From: Bacteroidaceae bacterium
Lineage (GTDB): Bacteria; Bacteroidota; Bacteroidia; Bacteroidales; Bacteroidaceae
NCBI GenBank assembly: GCA_011959205.1
Contig: BLLV01000105.1
Location: forward strand, 1 to 60,005
Length of the DNA: 60,005 nucleotides
Direction: 5' to 3'
Shown: one piece after another, positions 54,326 through 60,005 of the stretch
Layout of the letters: every line of letters starts with the position of its first letter
How positions within the stretch are numbered: the first letter of the stretch is position 1
Program-made: the position numbers and the translations under genes
The notes under the pieces: generated by a model
Database searches by the model: none
Told to the model about the DNA's origin: nothing
The model's input: the letters and a program-made list of their open reading frames with translations, nothing else

Positions 54326-56398
54326 ATGAATTACAAAATGAACAGGTTGTTGAAAGTAATGTTAATTATCTGTATTACAATACTTTTATCGGTGCATAAC
54401 CTGTGTGCGCAAGAAGTATGGGAAGAACTGGCAGAGCAATTGATGGATGAAGATGAAAACAGTTCGTTTCAATGGGATACCCAGTTTGAGGAGCTTTCCG
54501 AATTACGTGAAAATCCTATTAATATCAATACAGCCACTAAGGAACAATTGGAACGCTTTCCGTTTCTTTCTGACCAGATGGTGGAGAATATTCTTTATTA
54601 TTTATATAAATACGGTCCTATGCTTACCCGGAATGAGTTAGGAATGATTGAAGATATCGACAGGCGAACTATTCAGTATTTACAGCCTTTTATTTATGTG
54701 GGAACTCCTGAAAAAGAGCAATCTAAACTAAATATGAAGCGGATATTGAAATACGGTAAACAAGAGTTGTCAACACGTGTCGATATTCCTTTTTATACAA
54801 AAGCCGGGTATCAACAATATCCGGCTGAAACTTTAAAAAAGAATCCGAACAAGCAATATCTGGGATATGGGTATTATCATAATCTGCGGTACAGTTTTCA
54901 TTATCGGAATCAGATTTATGCAGGTATTACTGCCGAAAAGGATGCGGGAGAGCCTTTCTTTACCGGACAGAACAAAAAAGGCTATGATTTTTATTCACTG
55001 TACCTGTTCATTCGTAATATAGGGCGTATCAGGTCTTTAGCTTTGGGAAACTATCGTGTCAGTTATGGTTATGGACTAGTTATCAACACTGATTTCGGGA
55101 TGGGGAAAACGGCGACACTCTCTACCTTGGGAAACAAGAGCCGGGGAATACGCAAACATTCTTCTACCGATGAATATAACTATTTCCAAGGAGTGGCAGC
55201 CAGCTATAAGTTGTCGAAAAGATGGGCATTGGATGGTTTTTATTCCTATCGGAAGATGGATGGCATGGTTGATAACCGGTTTATAAGATCGTTGAAAAAA
55301 GATGGATATCATCGGTTGTATCGTGAGTTTGAGAAGAAAAATACATTAACTAATCAATTGATTGGTAGTAATTTAAATTATAACGGAAAGTATTGTGAAC
55401 TGGGGTTAACAGCGGTTTATAATGTTTTCAACAAGCCGTTGAATCCTGAGAAGAAGTATTATAATATTTATTATCCGCGTGGAAAGGACTTTTATAACGT
55501 GGGAGGGGATTATAAATTCTTTTGGAAACGTTTCTCTTTATTGGGTGAAACGGCCATAGACAAATGCGGGTCTTGGGCAACTATGAATATGTTGCGTTAT
55601 TCACCGAAAGGAGGAACACAGCTGATAGTTATGAACAGGTATTATGATGCGAAATATCAAGCGATTTATGCCCGTTCCATAGGAGAAGGAAGCATGGTAC
55701 AGAATGAGAATGGATTTTATATAGGATTGGAAACCAATATTTTAAAGTATATCAAAATGACTTGCTATGGTGATTTTTTCTATTTTCCTTGGAAGAAGTA
55801 CTTACTCAGCAAGGCAGGAACCAAAGGATGGGACGGGCTGCTTCAACTGAGTTATTCACCTACTTATGAACTGGAAATGTTTATAAGATATCGTTATAAA
55901 AAGAAGGAAAAGGACTTCACTGCGGAGGATAAAACCAAGCAGACCATTCCATTTATTCAGCAGAAATGCCGATACCAGTTGAATTATACCTTGAAAGATA
56001 AACTGGCGTTGAAAACCATAGCAGATTATGTACGCATCAACTTCCGGGGACAATCTGCCTCCAATGGTTTTCTGGTTTCTCAAAGTGCGGCTTATACATT
56101 TCGTTCGCTTCCTCTTCGGCTTGATTTGAGTGGCACATGGTTCCATACGGATGACTATAACTCTCGTCTCACTATCTATGAAAAGAGTGTGCTCTATGCT
56201 TTTTCCATGCCTTCATTTTATGATAAGGGTATGCGGCTGGCAGTGAATATGCGTTATGAACTGAATAAACATATTATTTTGCAGGCAAAGTACGGATCGA
56301 CCCATTATTTCAACAGAGATAAGATAGGTTCTGCCTTGGAGGAAATTGACGGCAGTACAAAGAGTGACCTTTATTTGCAGTTAAGGCTAAAATTCTAA
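54326..56398 (+). CDS. Exported helix-hairpin-helix protein with a C-terminal barrel
   Basis: 690 residues. Signal peptide (MLIICITILLSVHNLCAQ). Near the N-terminus there are two ComEA-like helix-hairpin-helix motifs (NPININTATKEQLERFPFLS and GPMLTRNELGMIEDIDRRTI, ~residues 65-125). The rest (~150-690) is made of alternating aromatic beta strands, like an outer-membrane barrel, ending LYLQLRLKF. It may bind DNA at the cell surface or be a DNA-uptake-like factor; no experiment-based role is known to me. Confidence 0.85.
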   Translation: MNYKMNRLLKVMLIICITILLSVHNLCAQEVWEELAEQLMDEDENSSFQWDTQFEELSELRENPININTATKEQLERFPFLSDQMVENILYYLYKYGPMLTRNELGMIEDIDRRTIQYLQPFIYVGTPEKEQSKLNMKRILKYGKQELSTRVDIPFYTKAGYQQYPAETLKKNPNKQYLGYGYYHNLRYSFHYRNQIYAGITAEKDAGEPFFTGQNKKGYDFYSLYLFIRNIGRIRSLALGNYRVSYGYGLVINTDFGMGKTATLSTLGNKSRGIRKHSSTDEYNYFQGVAASYKLSKRWALDGFYSYRKMDGMVDNRFIRSLKKDGYHRLYREFEKKNTLTNQLIGSNLNYNGKYCELGLTAVYNVFNKPLNPEKKYYNIYYPRGKDFYNVGGDYKFFWKRFSLLGETAIDKCGSWATMNMLRYSPKGGTQLIVMNRYYDAKYQAIYARSIGEGSMVQNENGFYIGLETNILKYIKMTCYGDFFYFPWKKYLLSKAGTKGWDGLLQLSYSPTYELEMFIRYRYKKKEKDFTAEDKTKQTIPFIQQKCRYQLNYTLKDKLALKTIADYVRINFRGQSASNGFLVSQSAAYTFRSLPLRLDLSGTWFHTDDYNSRLTIYEKSVLYAFSMPSFYDKGMRLAVNMRYELNKHIILQAKYGSTHYFNRDKIGSALEEIDGSTKSDLYLQLRLKF

Positions 56399-56409
56399 AA
56401 AACATTCCG

Positions 56410-56417
56410 TATTTTTG
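56410..56417 (+). promoter_or_regulatory. -7 box for the radical SAM gene (TATTTTTG)
   Basis: A TAnnTTTG match 28 bp before the ATG at 56445. It lies just after the barrel gene's stop. Confidence 0.6.
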
Positions 56418-56444
56418 TACTGTTATCAACAGAAAAAAAGAACT

Positions 56445-57221
56445 ATGTCAACAGTCATTTATCCTTCTCCCATCTTCGGTCCGGTGCATAGCCGTCGTTT
56501 GGGAGTGTCTTTAGGGATCAATCTTCTTCCCGAAGACGGCAAGTTTTGTACCTTCGATTGCATCTATTGCGAATGTGGTTTCAATGAAGATCATCGTCCG
56601 AAGAAGAAACTGCCTTCCCGCGAGCAGGTTCGTGAAGCTTTGGAAGCCCGTTTGATTGATATGCGGCAGAATGGCCCCAAACCGGATGTGCTGACTTTTG
56701 CCGGTAATGGTGAACCGACGGCTCATCCTCAATTTGCAGGAATTATAGAAGATACTTTGGCACTGCGTAATACTTATTTTCCGCAGGCGAAAGTGAGTGT
56801 GTTGAGCAACTCCACTTTTATTCACAAACCGGAGGTATTCAATGCATTGAATAAGATAGACAATAATATATTGAAACTGGATACCATTGATACGGATTAT
56901 ATCCGGTTGACAGACCGCCCGACTGGGCACTATGATGTGCGGGAGATTATAAAAGGAATGAAAGCTTTCAAAGGTAATCTGATTATTCAGACCATGTTCA
57001 TGAAAGGCAAGTATCAAGGGCAGGATGTGGATAATACTTCAGACCGGTATGTGCTGCCCTGGCTGGAAACGGTGAAAGAGATCGCTCCCCGCCAGGTGAT
57101 GATTTACACCATCGACCGCGAAACACCCGGTCATGATTTGGAAAAGGCTACTCACGAGGAATTAGACAGAATAGGGAAATTGATAAAGGATTCCGGCATT
57201 CCGGTATCGGTCTCGTATTAA
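56445..57221 (+). CDS. Radical SAM family enzyme
   Basis: 258 residues. A C-x3-... cluster near the N-terminus, CTFDCIYCECG (C-x3-C-x2-C), with the preceding PSPIFGPVHSRRLGVSLGINLLP segment, characterises the radical SAM group that carries out Fe-S-dependent modification. FAGNGEPTAHP is the GGE-like SAM-binding part. The substrate is unknown. The frame is open up to 56415, but ATG 56445 precedes the conserved start. The stop is followed by the GTTAAC palindrome array. Confidence 0.88.
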   Translation: MSTVIYPSPIFGPVHSRRLGVSLGINLLPEDGKFCTFDCIYCECGFNEDHRPKKKLPSREQVREALEARLIDMRQNGPKPDVLTFAGNGEPTAHPQFAGIIEDTLALRNTYFPQAKVSVLSNSTFIHKPEVFNALNKIDNNILKLDTIDTDYIRLTDRPTGHYDVREIIKGMKAFKGNLIIQTMFMKGKYQGQDVDNTSDRYVLPWLETVKEIAPRQVMIYTIDRETPGHDLEKATHEELDRIGKLIKDSGIPVSVSY

Positions 57222-57234
57222 GTGAAAAAAGTAA

Positions 57235-57284
57235 GTTAACTTCAAGGGGCAAGTAAGTTAACTTACTTTGCCAACGAAGTTAAC
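57235..57284. repeat. Three GTTAAC-centred palindromes at an exact 22-bp period
   Basis: GTTAAC stands at 57235-57240, 57257-57262 and 57279-57284. Each is set in AAGTTAACTT; the middle one extends to AAGTAAGTTAACTTACTT, an 18-bp perfect palindrome (57251-57268). The spacing (22) is the same as in the unrelated TTCACCTAGGTGAA array. It lies between converging genes (radical SAM and response regulator) and may act as a two-way terminator. Confidence 0.88.
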
Positions 57285-57314
57285 TTACTTTGCTCATGAA
57301 CATATCTTACTTTT

Positions 57315-58013
57315 TCAGGTCACTATCAGGACATAACCTATACTCCGGATATTCTTTAATTCGATAAGCGGATCGTCTTTCAACAGCTTTCGCAATTTTG
57401 TGATAAATACATCCAGGCTGCGTGAAGCAAAATAATCATTTTCCGTATCCCAGAAACGGCTTAGAATGGCTTTTCTTTCTACTGTCTCATTTATATTTTC
57501 ACAAAATAACTGAAGTATCTTTGCTTCACGTACAGTCAATACTTCTTTTTCTCCGGTGTCTTCATTGTGCAGTGTGGCATGTTTGGCATCCAGTGTGAAA
57601 CGTCCCAGTTTATAATGCTCATTTTCATTTCGTGATTTGATTCCTGCTTTCATTTTCAGAATAGCGTGTATATGTGCATCGAGTTCATCGGGCACGAAGG
57701 GCTTTTTCACATAATTATTAACACCTAGTTTATATCCTTCTTTCACATCTTTGGGAGATGTCAATGCAGAAGCAAACAAGATAGGAGTATCTCCGTCCAT
57801 TTCACGGATGCGTTCCACCATTTGATAACCGTTCATTACAGGCATGTCAATATCCGAGATAATAATATCCGGATGATATTCTTTCCAAGCCTTCAATCCT
57901 TCCGCTCCGTTACCAGCGGTTATCACTTCATAGCCGCCAATAATTTCCTGTAATTCATTCTTTACGATATAGCTGAAAGTGGAATCATCCTCCACTAATA
58001 ATAGTTTAATCAT
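57315..58013 (-). CDS. OmpR/PhoB-type response regulator
   Basis: 232 residues. Receiver domain: acidic pair E8-D9-D10, phospho-acceptor D54 (IISDIDMPVMNG), conserved K103-K104-P-F. A winged-helix C-terminal DNA-binding domain follows (LTVREAKILQLFCENINETV, DVFITKLRKLLKDD). Such proteins bind direct repeats about 11 bp apart; two such sites are seen upstream at 59347 and 59580. Its start overlaps the kinase stop by 8 bp. It probably controls the GG-peptide operon and its own operon. Confidence 0.93.
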   Translation of the reverse strand: MIKLLLVEDDSTFSYIVKNELQEIIGGYEVITAGNGAEGLKAWKEYHPDIIISDIDMPVMNGYQMVERIREMDGDTPILFASALTSPKDVKEGYKLGVNNYVKKPFVPDELDAHIHAILKMKAGIKSRNENEHYKLGRFTLDAKHATLHNEDTGEKEVLTVREAKILQLFCENINETVERKAILSRFWDTENDYFASRSLDVFITKLRKLLKDDPLIELKNIRSIGYVLIVT

Positions 58014-59313
58014 AGTTTTCTATTATTTTAGGTATTAACAGGCTGAATTCGCTGAATTCTCCTTCTATACTGTTGATATATATTCTTCCTTCGTGGGCTT
58101 CCATTACCTGATAAACATAGTTAAGTCCTAGTCCGAATCCTGCGGGACCTCCCTTCCGGGTTCGTTTGATGGCCGATGCGCGCTCAAACTTCTCGAAAAT
58201 CTTCTTTTGGTCTTTTGGCGGAATTCCAATACCATTGTCGTGTATGTTGATAATGTCATGTTTGGCATCGCTCGATGAACTGATATTTATCTTTACCGAT
58301 TCCTTAGAATATTTTATGGCATTGTCTATCAGATTACTGATTGCTTCCTTCAGAAACTCTTCGTCGGCATATACTTTTTCTGTTTTTAAGTCTGTAGTAA
58401 AATGAATTGTTTTTTCAGTTTTTATAGTAAATTTCTCAATCAAGTCTTCTATCATGGGAGATAGTGAAATATCTTTTTTATTCATCTCCAGTTTGTGCTG
58501 CTCCAGTTTTGCCAGTGTCAGCACTTTGTTGGAAAGAGCCGACAAATGTTCCAGTTCACTTTCTACAATGGTGAAATAATGGTTCTTTATCTCCGGCTTA
58601 TCATCCAGTTTTCCACTATGCAGCCTGCTGGCGCACATGATGGCAGAGCTGATGGGCGTTTTCATATCATGAATCATGGCGTAGGAGAAATCTTCTTTTA
58701 GCTGGGCTATTTTCCTTTCTGTGATGATGATTTTTATTTGGTAAAACAATCCGATGAAAGCGAATACCACCATAACTGCTGTAGTCAGCAATAAGATTCC
58801 CATGCGTGCAAATATGCTCCAATGCGGATTCATCAATATCATTTGTACAGCTTGTGACCGGTCTGTACGGATAGGAATTTCTTTGGAATGGATGGCACTC
58901 CACCACAGGAAACTTTCTTTTTTGCTTTGTTGAAGCACCTCCTTGTTTTTGGGATTTATAAGATTCAATGTGAAGTCACTGCTTATTTGGTGTTCTAAAA
59001 GGAGAGTGGAAGCGATGGAATCCACGTCTTCTATTGAGATATAATAACCTAGGTTATAGAGTCCTTCTTCCAAGTAAGTGATTTCGGGAATGCTGTCGGT
59101 TGCTGATTCTCCTTTTATGCTTGTTCCCTTTGGTGTTTTATTAAGTCTTATAATAGCTTCTTCTTCTATTGACTTATATAAAATTTGATTGGTTTCTTCG
59201 TATATATTGTCTTTAATAAGTATATAAGTATTGCACAACCACATTAATTGCATTGTAAATATGGAAATCAAACTAATGATAGTGATTATCTTTATATATT
59301 TTGTTTTTATCAT
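58006..59313 (-). CDS. Membrane sensor histidine kinase
   Basis: 435 residues. An N-terminal membrane helix (~7-28), a periplasmic sensor of about 140 residues, a second helix (~170-195), then HisKA with H in FSYAMIHDMKTPISSAI, and HATPase: N box LIDNAIKYSK, G1 IHDNGIGIPP, F box, G2 GPAGFGLGLNYV. It probably senses an envelope or peptide signal. It is divergent to the GG-peptide gene and coupled to the response regulator. Confidence 0.94.
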   Translation of the reverse strand: MIKTKYIKIITIISLISIFTMQLMWLCNTYILIKDNIYEETNQILYKSIEEEAIIRLNKTPKGTSIKGESATDSIPEITYLEEGLYNLGYYISIEDVDSIASTLLLEHQISSDFTLNLINPKNKEVLQQSKKESFLWWSAIHSKEIPIRTDRSQAVQMILMNPHWSIFARMGILLLTTAVMVVFAFIGLFYQIKIIITERKIAQLKEDFSYAMIHDMKTPISSAIMCASRLHSGKLDDKPEIKNHYFTIVESELEHLSALSNKVLTLAKLEQHKLEMNKKDISLSPMIEDLIEKFTIKTEKTIHFTTDLKTEKVYADEEFLKEAISNLIDNAIKYSKESVKINISSSSDAKHDIINIHDNGIGIPPKDQKKIFEKFERASAIKRTRKGGPAGFGLGLNYVYQVMEAHEGRIYINSIEGEFSEFSLLIPKIIENYD

Positions 59314-59318
59314 GGTGG

Positions 59319-59326
59319 CAAATATA
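59319..59326 (-). promoter_or_regulatory. -7 box for the kinase/regulator operon (TATATTTG)
   Basis: A TAnnTTTG match on the minus strand, 6 bp before the kinase ATG. It is 28 bp from the nearer GATAACAT half-site (59354), the same distance as on the other side. Confidence 0.6.
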
Positions 59327-59346
59327 ATAACTTATTTTTAATAGTG

Positions 59347-59365
59347 GATAACATTCAGATAACAT
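59347..59365. promoter_or_regulatory. Direct-repeat operator GATAACAT-N3-GATAACAT
   Basis: Two identical octamers, GATAACAT at 59347-59354 and 59358-59365, 11 bp apart. This is the form bound by OmpR-family dimers. The site stands midway between two divergent -7 boxes (59326 and 59386), so it could control both. Confidence 0.7.
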
Positions 59366-59385
59366 ATTATTAAAATATCTCCTGT

Positions 59386-59393
59386 TATTTTTG
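59386..59393 (+). promoter_or_regulatory. -7 box for the first GG-leader peptide gene (TATTTTTG)
   Basis: A TAnnTTTG match, 28 bp (start to start) after the proximal GATAACAT, and 53 bp before the ATG at 59439. No TTTG -33 is seen; the operator takes that place, as expected of an activated promoter. Confidence 0.65.
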
Positions 59394-59438
59394 CAATATC
59401 AAAATAAAACACTTATATATAATTAAAAATGTAATATT

Positions 59439-59573
59439 ATGGAGAAAATAGTAACACTATTGGGTAATGAAGAACAAAATTCTATTTATGGAGGAGAAAT
59501 AAAAAGAACCTATGATTGGAAACCAAGAGAAGATAAAAATCCAAAACCGGAAACTCAATGGACAAACAATTAA
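59439..59573 (+). CDS. Small GG-leader peptide (probable natural-product precursor)
   Basis: 44 residues. MEKIVTLLGNEEQNSIYGG looks like a double-glycine leader, and the 25-residue remainder starts EIKRTYDWKPRED and ends ETQWTNN. A GG leader is normally cut by a C39-peptidase ABC exporter. The same leader end, IYGG, occurs in the next peptide gene. It is preceded by a promoter and the operator, and its stop is followed at 7 bp by a second operator. It is too short for usual gene finders. Confidence 0.7.
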   Translation: MEKIVTLLGNEEQNSIYGGEIKRTYDWKPREDKNPKPETQWTNN

Positions 59574-59579
59574 CATAAA

Positions 59580-59598
59580 GATAACAATCCGATAACAA
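59580..59598 (+). promoter_or_regulatory. Second direct-repeat operator GATAACAA-N3-GATAACAA
   Basis: GATAACAA at 59580-59587 and 59591-59598, 11 bp apart, differing from the first site in one base. A weaker third half-site, ATTAACAT (59569-59576), stands 11 bp upstream. The proximal repeat begins 28 bp before the -7 box at 59619, exactly as in the first promoter. Confidence 0.7.
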
Positions 59599-59618
59599 AG
59601 AGTTTGAAAAAGTCGGTT

Positions 59619-59626
59619 TATTTTTG
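59619..59626 (+). promoter_or_regulatory. -7 box for the second peptide operon (TATTTTTG)
   Basis: A TAnnTTTG match at the same spacing to the operator as at 59386. Confidence 0.65.
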
Positions 59627-59651
59627 TCACATCAAAACAAACAAAAGAGAT

Positions 59652-59807
59652 ATGGAAAAAACGAGTATAAACGAATAAGATAGAGAAGTAAATAACATGG
59701 TCGGTATACCACTTTTTACTGTCCGCTTGTTCAAACGAAGAATTAGAGATTGTCCGGATCTTGGAATAAGGGAAGTAACACAAACACAAAACACGATAAG
59801 AATTTAA
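59652..59807 (+). other. Leader region with decayed short ORFs
   Basis: An ATG at 59652 gives only M-E-K-T-S-I-N-E-stop; its MEK start is like that of the first peptide. A second frame (ATG 59697-59699 to stop 59805-59807) encodes 36 residues without recognisable features. A third frame contains FLLSACSNEELEI, resembling a lipoprotein signal end, but has no start. This looks like decayed coding sequence within the transcript leader. Confidence 0.35.
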
Positions 59808-59811
59808 TAAA

Positions 59812-59934
59812 ATGGAAACGCTGACGTTGGCAGAATGTATGAATATTTATGGCGGATGCTACATTTACAGTAGCAGTACTAGTCTGACTAGTGTATTTGT
59901 AGTACCCAGCCGTTTTAGAGAGTTATTTTCTTAG
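59812..59934 (+). CDS. Second small GG-leader peptide
   Basis: 40 residues. METLTLAECMNIYGG is a GG leader of the Bacteroidales type; the 25-residue core CYIYSSSTSLTSVF and on is rich in Ser and Thr, has one Cys, and ends RFRELFS. The core differs wholly from that of the first peptide while the leader end (IYGG) is shared, as expected for processed peptides of one system. Preceded by an A-rich stretch (ATTTAATAAA). Confidence 0.7.
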   Translation: METLTLAECMNIYGGCYIYSSSTSLTSVFVVPSRFRELFS

Positions 59935-59962
59935 TATATAACAACAAAGTACAAAATGAAGT

Positions 59963-60005
59963 ATGAAAAAGAATGATTATTGCATGGTGAAGCCACTCAG
60001 TGGTG
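59963..60005 (+). CDS. Start of a further gene, cut by the window end
   Basis: ATG 59963 opens a frame (M-K-K-N-D-Y-C-M-V-K-P-L-S-G) still open at the last base. It could be a third peptide or the maturation enzyme of the cluster. 14 codons do not allow a family call. Confidence 0.35.
   Translation, partial: MKKNDYCMVKPLSG

Overview
This window is chromosomal DNA of a gut Bacteroidales bacterium of the Bacteroides/Phocaeicola type. The evidence is a SusC/SusD pair, FimB/Mfa2-type fimbrial lipoproteins, GG-leader small peptides and many copies of the Bacteroidetes -7 promoter box TAnnTTTG (for example TATCTTTG, TATTTTTG). Codon use and composition look typical of that group throughout. I cannot fix the species from sequence alone.

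Layout. Positions 1-14100 are mostly core genes: the 3' end of a two-phosphatase fusion, an acyltransferase, a frameshifted small lipoprotein, a minus-strand housekeeping cluster (methyltransferase, ftsX, a DUF3098-like membrane protein, uppP, truB, queA, folK), miaB with an FKBP isomerase, an acetyl-CoA hydrolase/CoA transferase and an ABC-F ATPase. Positions 14157-21064 are a minus-strand SusC-SusD-sulfatase operon. Positions 22143-23351 encode a tyrosine site-specific recombinase. Positions 23779-39481 are one long plus-strand fimbrial operon: DUF3575, OmpA-like DUF3868, Mfa1-like major subunit, Mfa2-like anchor, six further lipoprotein subunits, then an unusual protein built of six helix-turn-helix-like repeats. 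Positions 39707-57221 return to ordinary genes (leuS, YitT family, SNF2 helicase, Rpn-type nuclease, a TonB-dependent receptor, rdgB, nadA, an rRNA/tRNA methylase, a radical SAM enzyme), with one ABC-transporter remnant. Positions 57315-60005 hold a two-component system divergent from genes for small GG-leader peptides, cut off by the window end.

The main discovery is a pair of DNA-inversion switches flanking the one recombinase. Segment 1 (21173-21926) is bounded by 21-bp perfect inverted repeats and lies between susC and the recombinase. Segment 2 (23380-23696) is bounded by 27-bp perfect inverted repeats and lies between the recombinase and the fimbrial operon. Each contains a Bacteroidetes-type promoter near one end, and in this sequence each promoter points away from the surface operon, so both operons look OFF as read here. 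In segment 1 the OFF orientation points the promoter at the recombinase.

Two other structures stand out. Palindromes repeat with an exact 22-bp period in two unrelated places (21446-21525 and 57235-57284) with different sequences. Direct repeats GATAACAW, 11 bp apart, stand at identical spacing upstream of two promoters for the GG peptides, and one of them is placed symmetrically between the divergent kinase and peptide promoters; this is probably the binding site of the adjacent response regulator.
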